From Sphingobacterium gobiense (lineage in GTDB: Bacteria > Bacteroidota > Bacteroidia > Sphingobacteriales > Sphingobacteriaceae), in contig NZ_PVBS01000002.1 of the NCBI RefSeq assembly GCF_002980575.1, forward strand, positions 1,302,001-1,366,000: DNA of 64,000 bases. The letters are read 5' to 3'. Below the pieces are notes generated by a model. The model saw nothing but the letters and a program-made list of their open reading frames with translations. It made no database searches and was not told the DNA's origin. Shown here piece by piece: positions 1 through 8,962 of this stretch (its first letter is position 1; every line of letters starts with the position of its first letter). Both the position numbers and the translations under genes were made by a program.

Positions 1-2583
1 TTCATAAGTATAGCCTGTGGGTAGGTGCTGACGCGAAACTTCCTCGACGGCTCTTATGGCGTCGCCAGAGCTATAGCCTGGGTTCGGTATAGCGTTGATA
101 CCGATAGAATTAAAAAGATTGTATCGGGACGCCGTTTCTGGACCGTATACGCGTTGCAATTGAACTAGGGTCGTAATGGGCACCATATCACCATTTTGAT
201 TTTTAACGTATATACCGTCCATTGCGGAAGGTTCTGTACGGTTTGTGAAATCAGCTTGTACCATAACGCGGTAATATTTACCAAAGCGGTTGAAATCTGA
301 GGCTTGTGCACTGCCGAAATAAGCCTGCATGGTGTGGAGGATATCTCTCGTCCGCACGCCCAGTTGTTCAGCCTTTATATCGTCAACCTGTAATTCGTAC
401 TGTGGATAATCGGCCCTAAATGTGGTAAACGCCATCGCAATTTCAGGACGCTCCATGAGTTGTCCGATGAATCCTTGTCCAATATCGCTAAACTTCCGTA
501 GCTCGCCTCCGGTACGGTCTTGTAAAACCATATCCAAACCGTCAACATTACTGAATCCTGGTACGGTAGGGAAGGTGAATACGAAGAAATTGGCACCCTT
601 GATGCTAGACAGTTTTTGGTTAACCTCTGCCATGATAGCATCGATATCTTTAACTTCGCCGCGCTCCTCGTGTGGCTTAAGCAGGATAAAAGCGACACCG
701 GCTGATGGACTTGTGGATTGGGTCAGGATGTTAAATCCGGCCATCACGTTGAGTGTTTTGGTGAAGGAGGCGTGCTGAAGCTGCTGCTCTGCTTCTTTTA
801 GGGCTTGGGACGTTCTGTCTAACGACGCTCCAGCAGGCATTGACAAGGAAATCGCGATAAAACCTTGATCTTCCGAAGGAATAAAGCCTGTCGGTGTTCG
901 CTGTACCATGAAAACAGTCAAAAGGACTAATACCGCTAGTCCCGATAGACCCACCCATTTGCGACGAATCAAAAAGCGCAGGCTTCCCACGTAATTTCGT
1001 GTCAACTTTTCGAAACCTACGTTAAACCCAGCGAAGAACTTTTCCTTAAAACCGAGCCGCTTACCGTTTGCGTGTCCATGATGGACCGGTTTCAGAAACA
1101 GTGCACAAAGTGCCGGACTTAACGTCAAAGCATTGACGGCAGAGATAACAATAGCGATCGCTAATGTAAAAGCAAATTGTCGGTAGAACACACCCGTGGA
1201 TCCTTCCATAAAACCAATGGGGAGGAATACGGCTGACATCACCAGCGTAATAGATATAATAGCCCCTGTTATTTCCCCCATCGCGGATGTGGTTGCTAAC
1301 TTGGGAGGCAAGTGTGTATGCTCCATTTTGCTGTGCACAGCTTCCACTACGACGATGGCGTCATCTACGACTATCCCGATGGCTAACACAAGCGCAAACA
1401 GGGTGAGTAAATTGATCGAAAAACCAAAAAGCTGCATGAAAAAGAATGTACCGATAATGGCTACCGGAACAGCTATTGCTGGTATCAACGTAGACCGGAA
1501 ATCTTGTAAGAACAAGAAAACGACCAGAAAGACCAAAATAAACGCTTCGATCAACGTGTGCTTTACCTGATCAATAGATTGATCAAGCGCATCTTTGGTG
1601 TTATAGAGCACAAGGTGTTTTACGCCCTTTGGAAAATTGAGAGACGCCTTATCCATAAATTCCTGTATGGCAATCTGGATTTCATTGGCGTTGGAACCTG
1701 CTAACTGCATAATCCCGATATTCAACCCGGCTTTGCCATCAATGCGTGTATGGCTGGCGTACGTATAAGACCCCAGCTCGACACGGGCCACATCTTTTAA
1801 CCGCAATATGGATCCGTCCGTATTGGAGCGGATAATGATATTCTCGTAATCCGCTGGTTGGTTGAGCTTTCCCTTGTATTTAATGACAAATTCAAATGCT
1901 TCTTTGCTGTTTTCTCCAAACTTACCAGGAGCAGCTTCCATATTTTTATCCTGAATGGCAGCCATTACCTCCCCGGGTGTTAGCTTGTAAGTCGCCATCT
2001 GATTTGGATCCAACCAAACGCGCATCGAGTAGTCCTTACTCCCCCCGAAGGCAATTGCTTGTCCAACCCCTGGAATCCGTTTAAGCTCTGGAATGATATT
2101 GATCTGGGCGTAGTTTGTAATAAATGTTTGATCGTATTTTGCTTCATCCTCCGTATACAAATCCAATACCATGATCAAGCTATTTTGCTGTTTTGCTGTC
2201 GTAATACCTGCTTGAACAACTTCTGTAGGAAGCTGGCTTGTAGCTTGAGACACCCGGTTCTGTACATTAACAGCTGCTTGATCAGGATCGGTACCTAACT
2301 TGAAATATACCGTAATCATCAGGGAGCCATCGTTACTGGCGGTTGAACTCATGTAACTCATGTTTTCCACACCATTGATGGATTCTTCTAACGATGGAGC
2401 TACTGCACGTAACACCGTTTCGGCATTAGCGCCAGGGTATAGTGCGACGACTTGAACAGCTGGTGGTGCAATATCCGGGAATTGCTGTAACGGAAGTTTC
2501 AGGATACCGATAATTCCTAGAATGACAAGTAATATCGATATGACCGTGGCGAGGACGGGGCGTTCTATAAATTTTTTGAACAT
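1..2583 (-). CDS. RND multidrug efflux permease, AcrB/MexB type (C-terminus cut by window edge)
   Basis: Inner-membrane proton-driven pump of the HAE-1 type, which pairs with a membrane-fusion protein and an outer-membrane channel. The reading frame stays open for 861 residues from the ATG at 2583 to the window edge; the family is usually about 1040-1060 residues, so roughly 180 are missing. It begins MFKKFIERPV, the usual cytoplasmic start plus first membrane helix, followed by the large periplasmic porter part. The helix containing LAIGIVVDDAIVVVE carries the paired aspartates used for proton relay. A second membrane block begins near residue 545. It lies 21 bases behind the fusion-protein gene, so the two are co-transcribed. 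A TolC-like channel gene would be expected just beyond the left edge. Substrate cannot be inferred. Identity is firm. Confidence 0.93.
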   Translation of the reverse strand, partial: MFKKFIERPVLATVISILLVILGIIGILKLPLQQFPDIAPPAVQVVALYPGANAETVLRAVAPSLEESINGVENMSYMSSTASNDGSLMITVYFKLGTDPDQAAVNVQNRVSQATSQLPTEVVQAGITTAKQQNSLIMVLDLYTEDEAKYDQTFITNYAQINIIPELKRIPGVGQAIAFGGSKDYSMRVWLDPNQMATYKLTPGEVMAAIQDKNMEAAPGKFGENSKEAFEFVIKYKGKLNQPADYENIIIRSNTDGSILRLKDVARVELGSYTYASHTRIDGKAGLNIGIMQLAGSNANEIQIAIQEFMDKASLNFPKGVKHLVLYNTKDALDQSIDQVKHTLIEAFILVFLVVFLFLQDFRSTLIPAIAVPVAIIGTFFFMQLFGFSINLLTLFALVLAIGIVVDDAIVVVEAVHSKMEHTHLPPKLATTSAMGEITGAIISITLVMSAVFLPIGFMEGSTGVFYRQFAFTLAIAIVISAVNALTLSPALCALFLKPVHHGHANGKRLGFKEKFFAGFNVGFEKLTRNYVGSLRFLIRRKWVGLSGLAVLVLLTVFMVQRTPTGFIPSEDQGFIAISLSMPAGASLDRTSQALKEAEQQLQHASFTKTLNVMAGFNILTQSTSPSAGVAFILLKPHEERGEVKDIDAIMAEVNQKLSSIKGANFFVFTFPTVPGFSNVDGLDMVLQDRTGGELRKFSDIGQGFIGQLMERPEIAMAFTTFRADYPQYELQVDDIKAEQLGVRTRDILHTMQAYFGSAQASDFNRFGKYYRVMVQADFTNRTEPSAMDGIYVKNQNGDMVPITTLVQLQRVYGPETASRYNLFNSIGINAIPNPGYSSGDAIRAVEEVSRQHLPTGYTYE

Positions 2584-2604
2584 GTTGCGCTGGAATTAAA
2601 GAAA

Positions 2605-3804
2605 TTAGTGAATGTTTTCTGTAGTTACTATTTGAGGCGTGATCGTCTGTCCCTCCTGTAAAAGATCTATCCCCTTATACACGATACGGTCTCCCGGCTT
2701 TATCCCTTTTTCGACCAGATAGTTTTCGCCGCTCTTGCCCACAACCGTAATGGGTTGCTGACTAACCTTATTCTCGCTTGTTACCGCATATACAAAAATC
2801 TTATCCTGAATTTCTATCGTTGCCAATTGAGGAACAAGGAGGACGTCTTGGTAACGTTTTTCTAGGCGAATCCTTCCGGTGTTTCCATTTCGCAGGACGC
2901 CCTCAGGATTTGGAAAAGTAGCTCGAAGCGTGATCGCCCCAGTATGCTTATCGAATTGGCCATCGACCATATCTATTTTTCCAGGGTGTTCGTAAATACT
3001 TCGATCAGAAAGCAATAGCGTCACGGGAGGTACCTGTTGTAATTTTTGTTCCAATGTCTCTCCTTTCGTATCACGTTTAAAAGCAATAAAGTCGTTTTCT
3101 CCGAGCGAAAAGTATACGTGTAATGTTTCTACATCAGATAGTTGTGTGAGTGGTTCGCTGTCCAATGGACTAACCAAACTTCCCTGCTTTTTTAGCAACC
3201 GCCCGATAAAGCCTGCGGTGGAGGCTCTGATTTCTGTGTAGCCAACATTGATTTTTGCCGCTTCCACTGCTGATTTTGCTTGTTGTACACTTGCTTTCGC
3301 CGCATGAAGAGCACTGACCGCGGCTTTTAATTGGAAATCGGTTAGTACTTTATTGGCGACAAGGCGTGTCTTTTTTTCAACTTCCAACGCTGTATTTTCT
3401 AAAGCGGCTTCAGCCGCTTGTAAATTGGCTCTTGCTTGGTTGAGTTGTTCTTGGTACGGACGATCATTGATCTTAAATAATAACTGCCCTTTTCGCACGC
3501 TGTCCCCTTCATCAACGTAAATTCGATCGAGCACACCGTCTACTTGGGGGCGAACCTCGATTGTCGAAGCCCCTTCGATAGAAGCTGGATATTCTTGATA
3601 GATAGTCTGGTCGTCATTGGCTAACGTGACGATAGGCAGTGTGGGTGGCGCGGACGCTGCGGGTTTACTGGTACCCGTCGTACAGCCATAAAGAAAGGGT
3701 ACCATACTTAAAATATATAGTATCCTTACGGGATTAAACGATTTAACAGTGTTAAATAATAATGCCTGGAGATGCTGTGAATCGGTGAATCGTTGCGTTT
3801 TCAT
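2605..3804 (-). CDS. RND efflux membrane-fusion (periplasmic adaptor) lipoprotein
   Basis: Adaptor linking the inner-membrane RND pump to an outer-membrane channel. The 399-residue protein has a lipobox ending LYGC with the cysteine at residue 41, an unusually late position that gives a long polar n-region. Then come the barrel/lipoyl segment (VRPQVDGVLDRIYVDEGD), a long Ala/Gln-rich alpha-hairpin around residues 120-195, the second lipoyl half (TEIRASTAGFIGRLL) and beta-barrel and membrane-proximal domains. The start at 3804 is supported by a promoter-like TTA-N20-TAACTTTT at 3828-3858, about 17 bases upstream once transcription starts. The next Met (residue 34) would destroy the signal peptide. 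A TetR-type palindrome lies within codons 16-22. First structural gene of the efflux operon. Confidence 0.93.
   Translation of the reverse strand: MKTQRFTDSQHLQALLFNTVKSFNPVRILYILSMVPFLYGCTTGTSKPAASAPPTLPIVTLANDDQTIYQEYPASIEGASTIEVRPQVDGVLDRIYVDEGDSVRKGQLLFKINDRPYQEQLNQARANLQAAEAALENTALEVEKKTRLVANKVLTDFQLKAAVSALHAAKASVQQAKSAVEAAKINVGYTEIRASTAGFIGRLLKKQGSLVSPLDSEPLTQLSDVETLHVYFSLGENDFIAFKRDTKGETLEQKLQQVPPVTLLLSDRSIYEHPGKIDMVDGQFDKHTGAITLRATFPNPEGVLRNGNTGRIRLEKRYQDVLLVPQLATIEIQDKIFVYAVTSENKVSQQPITVVGKSGENYLVEKGIKPGDRIVYKGIDLLQEGQTITPQIVTTENIH
3741..3757. promoter_or_regulatory. Putative TetR operator, copy 1 (intragenic)
   Basis: Perfect 17-base palindrome ATTTAACA-G-TGTTAAAT, with 8-base arms and one central base. 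It lies inside the first codons of the adaptor gene, about 65-80 bases downstream of the inferred transcription start. The same motif recurs at 3835 and 4503. Assignment to the adjacent TetR regulator is inference from position and symmetry. Confidence 0.65.
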
Positions 3805-3827
3805 TTGTAAAGGTTGTTTTTAAATTT

Positions 3828-3858
3828 AAAAGTTATTTTACAGTGTTAAATTATCTAA
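3828..3858 (-). promoter_or_regulatory. Putative promoter of the efflux operon, with TetR operator copy 2 in its spacer
   Basis: On the minus strand a TTA element is followed after 20 bases by TAACTTTT, close to the Bacteroidota consensus TTG-N~20-TAnnTTTG. The second copy of the palindrome (ATTTTACAGTGTTAAAT, plus-strand 3835-3851, one arm mismatch) fills the spacer, a good position for repression. The predicted start is about 17 bases before the ATG at 3804. Confidence 0.5.
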
Positions 3859-3883
3859 CGTCGTATCTTTTTGCGTAAAAAAA

Positions 3884-4483
3884 TTAGTCGTTCAGTGAAC
3901 GTGTTATTCCATAAATGGCGTCTTTAAGCACCTGTTGATTGGTAATCTCTCCATTTCCCTTATCTACTAGATTGATGGATATGAGGCCGTGGATGACAGA
4001 CCAATAGGTGAAATATTTTCGACAAATCAGATCTTCGGAAGGTTGCTGCTCAGCCATAATCTCTCGGATCACATCGGCGATGTGTTCACCAAAAGACGGT
4101 CGACCTTTCTCATTTTTCTCCGCTCCGCAACATGCCGTTCCGATACCAAACATGAGTTGGTAAAGCTCGCGTTCTTCGAAAGCAAAATCCCAATAACTGA
4201 ACCACATAGCTTCTAGTTGTTTTTCTAACGTGCTTTCTTTGGCTTGAGCTTGTTTGACACGTTTTGCTAGTAAAAGATGGCCTTGTTTTGACAACTCATT
4301 CAAGATGGCTTCTTTATTGGCAAAATATTCATAAATCATGGGGGCGGTGTATTCGATAATATCAGCGATTTTACGCATACTTAGCGCCTGCCACCCTTCT
4401 TCCTTGACAATCTGAAGGGACGCTTCCAGAATGGAATTCCGGTTTTCGTCTTTAAGGCGTTGAATGCGCTCTTTGCTACCCAT
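3884..4483 (-). CDS. TetR/AcrR-family transcriptional regulator
   Basis: A 199-residue one-component repressor. The N-terminal TetR DNA-binding domain occupies roughly residues 10-60, with the helix-turn-helix recognisable as SMRKIADIIEYTAPMIYEYF followed by ANKEAIL. The C-terminal helical ligand-binding part has no recognisable ligand signature. It is encoded 79 bases upstream of the adaptor/permease genes on the same strand. Matching palindromes lie 20 bases before its own start (4503-4519) and at the efflux promoter, which suggests repression of both itself and the pump. The inducer is unknown. The family call is firm; the regulon is inferred. Confidence 0.92.
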   Translation of the reverse strand: MGSKERIQRLKDENRNSILEASLQIVKEEGWQALSMRKIADIIEYTAPMIYEYFANKEAILNELSKQGHLLLAKRVKQAQAKESTLEKQLEAMWFSYWDFAFEERELYQLMFGIGTACCGAEKNEKGRPSFGEHIADVIREIMAEQQPSEDLICRKYFTYWSVIHGLISINLVDKGNGEITNQQVLKDAIYGITRSLND

Positions 4484-4502
4484 GGTTTAATCTTATAAAA
4501 TC

Positions 4503-4519
4503 ATTTAACACTGTTAGGC
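4503..4519. promoter_or_regulatory. Putative TetR operator, copy 3 (upstream of tetR)
   Basis: ATTTAACA-C-TGTTAggc: one complete arm and five matching bases of the second, with the same 8-1-8 layout as the copies at 3741 and 3835. It ends 20 bases upstream of the regulator's start codon, the usual place for autoregulation. Confidence 0.55.
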
Positions 4520-4599
4520 AAAATTGCGTATTTTAATTTGTTCCAGTGACATCCAAATGTCATTAAATTTTTTTAACTTAATTTTCATAACGGAAAGCA

Positions 4600-7500
4600 C
4601 TAACCATGCTGCTTTGCGTGTCGGTTAATATATTCCGACGGGCTTAGACCGTACATCTTTTTAAACAATGTAGAGAAATGTGTTTGGTTTGTAAAACCCA
4701 ATGCATACGCGACCTGCGAAATGTTCATTTGTTTTTCCAGCAGCAGTTTCTCTGCCTGTTTGAGGCGTATGTTTCGAATGAATTCACTTGTGGAGATACC
4801 GGTCAAAGCCTTCACTTTACGGTGTAGTTGAACGCGGCTTAAACCGACTTCGTCGGCTAACAACTGCACATTGAGGCTGGAATCTTCTAGGTATTTATTA
4901 GTGATGCTAACGATGCGTTCCATTAGGATTTCGTCGCTTGATTTAAAGGAGATCGTCTTTACTTTTCCTTGCTGCTCCTGGGCTCCTGAGTATTTCCCTT
5001 TGACTGTCATCCGATTTTTAATCACGTTTTCGGCCATAACCACCAATTCTTCCATTAGAAACGGTTTTGTGAGGTAAGCATCAGCACCCAAGCCAATTCC
5101 CTGCATGCGATCCTCGTAGTTTATTTTAGCGGTTAGTAGAATAACAGGTATATGATTGGTCGTACTGTTACACTTTATCTTCTTGACTAGTTCAAACCCA
5201 TCCATGTCGGGCATGGAGACATCGGAGATAATCAGATCAGGTAACTGGGAGAGGGCAAGTTGAAACGCCTCACTTCCATTTTCGGCAGAAAGGATTTTGT
5301 ATAGCCCTTGCAGTTCTTGGCTCACATACCGTAAAATGTCTTTCTCGTCGTCTACGATGAGTACTTTGAAATTCGTCTTATGCGAAACCACATTAGGAGC
5401 AATGGGTTCGGGTACCTGCATAATATGTGGCTTCTCAACTACAACGGTTTTATTGTCGTCGTCGTTTGCCAACAGTGTTTTCGGCAAATGGCTTGTTCCC
5501 ATTGGAATATGTACACGAAAGCAACTTCCTGGTTCGTCTGTTCGATTTTCTGCGGACACTTTTCCGCCATGTTTTTCAACCAGAACCTGGGTAAGGTGTA
5601 GACCAATTCCGGATCCCTGCTGGCCACCCGAAATCTGGTTGTTGCCTTGATAGAACCGTTTAAAGATATTGGTCTTATCATCGTCAGGGATACCTGGGCC
5701 GGTGTCTGATACGGTTATTTCAGCATAGCTTGGCTGTTTTGTATTTTGTTTGGTTAGTGAAGAGCTAACATGGACATCTACTGTACCTCCGTCCGGTGTA
5801 TATTTAAAGGCGTTAGATAATAAATTATGGAGTACTTTATCTAAGCTATTAGTATCGATCCAAACCGGTATGTAGGTGGAGCCGGAACTTACTTTAAACC
5901 GTATGTTCCGTTCTTGGGCTTGCTGTTCAAATGACTGCGCACACTGTACAGCAAGGTCTGCTAGATTCGTTTCCTTAAACTTTAATTGGAGTTGACCGCT
6001 TTCCAGCTTACGGATATCAAGCAGTTGATTGACGAGGTTAAGAATACGATGTGCATTTCTGCGCATATTTTGTAACGTTTCCTTCGCATGTGGGTCAAGC
6101 GTATTTTTTATTAGTTTATCGATTGGGCTAAGTACCAGTGTAAGCGGCGAGCGGATCTCATGCGAAATATCGGTAAAAAGCTGTAATTTATAAGCGTGTA
6201 ACTTCTCCAATCGACGTTCACGGAGATAGTTGGCGATCAAGATAAGGATACCGATAAATAAAATGAGATAAACCAAATAAGCTAACGTGCTGCGGTACCA
6301 GGGAGGCATGACATGCAACGTGAGGAATCGGCTCTCCGAGTACGCACCAAATTTACAGGCTCTGATTTCCAGCTCGTGTTCTCCAGGTGAAAGATTGTTG
6401 TATGTGATAAGATTAACTCCCGGTAAAGTGGTGTTCCAGGTTTTGTTAAAACCCTTCAATCGATATTCATAATGAATGTTTTCTGGACTATTAAAATCCA
6501 TTGTAGATAGTTCGAGTGTAAAACTATCGTCCTGATTGCCAAAATAAAATTCGTTCGCCGTCGCCAGACTTTGCGTGTAAATAGATCTTCCGCCAGACAA
6601 ATCCCACGGCTTGGTTGTTTGGTTTCGGATGTACAAGTTTGTGATATATACCGGATGCGTATATTTCGTCAACTGAACCTGTTCCGGATAAAAGGAGGTA
6701 ATGCCCTGTTTTCCACCAAAGTATATTTTTCCCTGGGGATCTTGATAATAAACAGAACGATTGTATGAACGATCAACTAAACCGTCTCCCGTGTAATAGG
6801 TCACGATTCTATCCTCAGTTGGGTTTATATAATTGATGCCGTTAAATGTGCTACACCATATATTCCCTTTTTTATCTTCACCAAGTCCAGAAATCACATT
6901 ACTGGATAGGCCATTGTTGGCGGTGTAGCTTGTTAACTGCCTGCTTCTTTTATCGATCTTATGCAGACCATTATATGTTCCGACCCAGATATTCTCGTAT
7001 TTGTCTTCTAATAAAGAAAGCACAATTTGTTCGGAGAGGCTTTCGTTTGCCCATTGGTTTATGAACGTTTGCTTTTGGGGGTCATAACAGCTGATACCTT
7101 TGTGATGGCCAAGCCAAATTAAACCATTGCGATCACATAAGATGGTGTTGATCCAGTCATTTCCTAATACACCGTTAGGGTTAAGGGTATCGTTCATCGT
7201 GAAGAAATTCGACGTGTTGTTGCGTGGATCGTATTCTACGAATCCATTTCCGAATGTGGAGATATACAATTTTCCGTTTTTTCCCAAAACCATCGTTCGG
7301 GTTTCCTTCCCTCGAAAGATATCCAAATATATCGCATTGCTCTTTCCTTCTTCGATTTTTCCCAATCCCCGTCTATAGGAAAGGAACCATATATCGCCTC
7401 GCTTGTCTTCTAACACTTGCATGATATCATGAAGCTCTGGATATCTCTTTAGTATATGACCTGTGCTATCTACTTTAAATAGTCCGGCATCCTCCACACT

Positions 7501-8601
7501 ATACCAAATATGGCGTTGTTGGTCGGTAGTAATTACATTTATTTTTTTGCTATCGGTTTCCTCTGTTTCCAATATCCTCCAAAATTCGAATTGATGGCTG
7601 GAAGCCGGTATAAAAACCAGTCCGCGCTGGAACCAACCTAGCCAGAAATTACTTTCCTGATCTTGAAAAAATGTTCTTATACCGGCTTTACTATAATTCT
7701 TGTCAAGATTTGATAATTCGGTTTGGCGTATCAGCAAAGGATGTTCCGATAGCTTTAAGTGCCATATACCGCCGCCTTCCGTGCTGATAACTATGCTGCC
7801 ATCCTGTGCGAGCCGTATCTCATTGATCATGGGATGAAGGTTGTTTTCAAACGGTAAAGATGTGAATTTAGTTAGTGACTTGTCGGCTAGGACCACCTGA
7901 GAATTGTAGGCTAATATGATGTCACCAGTAGGTATGTTTGTCATGTTATACTTTCCACCCTTTGGAAATGGAACCTCGCTGTCGGAAAACTTTTTAGTGT
8001 GTTGGAGATCGGCAGATATACAAATAACACCTGCACGATCCGTAGCTATCCAGACGCGGCGTTTGCTGTCTTCCAAAAGTTTACGGCCATACATACCACC
8101 TGCAAGCTTATTAACATGCTCTAACGAATGAGCAGCGCCCGCCTTTATATCGATGGAAAAAATCCCCCAGCCCGAAGTAGCGACCCACAATGATCCGTCG
8201 GCGCGTGTCAAAATATCAATAATATGGGGAGCAATCTGATCGGGGAACTTAATTCGAATAAACTGCTCTCTATTATCGTTATAGTATTGAAGGCCATTTG
8301 AACATCCAATCCACAAACGTTCCTGGTCATCCCGATGGAGTATAGTGACGTGGTTGCTCGATATCGATGTACTATCTTGAACGTCATGAAGGTATTGGGA
8401 GAAACGCACCCCGTCAAATTTATTAAGGCCATATTCCGTGGCAATCCATATGTAGCCATGCCTGTCTTGTGCTATGCTATTGATGAGGTTCGACGACAAT
8501 TCACCAAATCCATAATCTCGATAGTCATAGAGACGTGTGGCCTGTCCATTTGACAATACCGTGAGGCAAATCAATAAAAGTGATAAAAATACTCTTAACA
8601 T
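4600..8601 (-). CDS. Hybrid two-component system sensor/regulator (HTCS), probable xylan-oligosaccharide sensor
   Basis: All steps of a two-component pathway in one 1333-residue chain. A signal peptide (about residues 1-20) is followed by two seven-bladed regulator propellers (about 25-690; repeats such as GYIWIATEYGLNKFDG, IWLGHHKGISCYD, IWVGTYNGLHKID), a Y_Y_Y domain (about 695-765) and a membrane helix (about 770-790). Next come the dimerisation/phosphoacceptor domain with SHEIRSPL (His814), an ATPase domain (N-box LHNLLSNAFKYT, G-boxes DTGPGIP and GSGIGLHLT), a receiver with SDVSMPD (Asp1127) and a C-terminal AraC-type helix-turn-helix (about 1225-1330). The periplasmic propellers usually bind a breakdown product of the target glycan. 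It is divergent from the GH115 gene cluster, so it probably activates the xylan genes. Ligand is inferred from context only. Confidence 0.95.
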   Translation of the reverse strand: MLRVFLSLLLICLTVLSNGQATRLYDYRDYGFGELSSNLINSIAQDRHGYIWIATEYGLNKFDGVRFSQYLHDVQDSTSISSNHVTILHRDDQERLWIGCSNGLQYYNDNREQFIRIKFPDQIAPHIIDILTRADGSLWVATSGWGIFSIDIKAGAAHSLEHVNKLAGGMYGRKLLEDSKRRVWIATDRAGVICISADLQHTKKFSDSEVPFPKGGKYNMTNIPTGDIILAYNSQVVLADKSLTKFTSLPFENNLHPMINEIRLAQDGSIVISTEGGGIWHLKLSEHPLLIRQTELSNLDKNYSKAGIRTFFQDQESNFWLGWFQRGLVFIPASSHQFEFWRILETEETDSKKINVITTDQQRHIWYSVEDAGLFKVDSTGHILKRYPELHDIMQVLEDKRGDIWFLSYRRGLGKIEEGKSNAIYLDIFRGKETRTMVLGKNGKLYISTFGNGFVEYDPRNNTSNFFTMNDTLNPNGVLGNDWINTILCDRNGLIWLGHHKGISCYDPQKQTFINQWANESLSEQIVLSLLEDKYENIWVGTYNGLHKIDKRSRQLTSYTANNGLSSNVISGLGEDKKGNIWCSTFNGINYINPTEDRIVTYYTGDGLVDRSYNRSVYYQDPQGKIYFGGKQGITSFYPEQVQLTKYTHPVYITNLYIRNQTTKPWDLSGGRSIYTQSLATANEFYFGNQDDSFTLELSTMDFNSPENIHYEYRLKGFNKTWNTTLPGVNLITYNNLSPGEHELEIRACKFGAYSESRFLTLHVMPPWYRSTLAYLVYLILFIGILILIANYLRERRLEKLHAYKLQLFTDISHEIRSPLTLVLSPIDKLIKNTLDPHAKETLQNMRRNAHRILNLVNQLLDIRKLESGQLQLKFKETNLADLAVQCAQSFEQQAQERNIRFKVSSGSTYIPVWIDTNSLDKVLHNLLSNAFKYTPDGGTVDVHVSSSLTKQNTKQPSYAEITVSDTGPGIPDDDKTNIFKRFYQGNNQISGGQQGSGIGLHLTQVLVEKHGGKVSAENRTDEPGSCFRVHIPMGTSHLPKTLLANDDDNKTVVVEKPHIMQVPEPIAPNVVSHKTNFKVLIVDDEKDILRYVSQELQGLYKILSAENGSEAFQLALSQLPDLIISDVSMPDMDGFELVKKIKCNSTTNHIPVILLTAKINYEDRMQGIGLGADAYLTKPFLMEELVVMAENVIKNRMTVKGKYSGAQEQQGKVKTISFKSSDEILMERIVSITNKYLEDSSLNVQLLADEVGLSRVQLHRKVKALTGISTSEFIRNIRLKQAEKLLLEKQMNISQVAYALGFTNQTHFSTLFKKMYGLSPSEYINRHAKQHG

Positions 8602-8962
8602 GGGGTTCTTTGGTTACTTTTTTGAAAGATACACAATCCACGATTGATTTAACAAATTAAAAGCTATTTTTTGGGGCAAAAACCTGCTCAAAGATGTTTA
8701 GGAAACGTATAGAAATGAAAATGAAACATAAATATAGGTATTTGGAACAAAAAGGAGCGGGAATGTAACGGGTGTGATAATGATACGTATCTTTTAATTC
8801 TATCTTTACTTTTGTGGTTTTTCGAGAATGAGGGTGCTTTTCACCCTTACATATAGAAAGCCGATTATAAGCGTTCCGCAAGGTTGTACACGAAATGTTT
8901 TGTTTTGACTTTGAGGTGCCAATTTTTAAACATATAAATAAACCGATGTTAGATCATTATTC
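8602..8962. other. Divergent intergenic region between the HTCS and the GH115 operon
   Basis: 361 bases without a convincing gene. It should hold the promoters of both the HTCS and the first xylan operon. I see a promoter-like element for the HTCS (8624-8656) and a short inverted repeat AGGGTG-N5-CACCCT at 8831-8847, a possible binding site about 115 bases before the GH115 start. A 74-codon minus-strand frame at 8657-8881 has no recognisable features. Confidence 0.5.
8624..8656 (-). promoter_or_regulatory. Putative HTCS promoter
   Basis: On the minus strand TTTG (8653-8656) and TATCTTTC (8624-8631) are separated by 21 bases. This matches the Bacteroidota pattern TTTG-N~20-TAnnTTTG at all but one specified position. 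The start of transcription would fall about 15 bases before the HTCS start codon. Confidence 0.45.

Noticed and set aside
4547..4562. TGACAT-CCAA-ATGTCA hairpin downstream of the HTCS gene
   Set aside because: The stem is only six bases and the T-run lies on the wrong side for the minus-strand HTCS transcript; not called a terminator.
8657..8881. A 74-codon minus-strand open frame in the HTCS-GH115 intergenic region
   Set aside because: No recognisable domain or signal peptide, low-complexity composition and overlap with the likely promoter region; probably chance.
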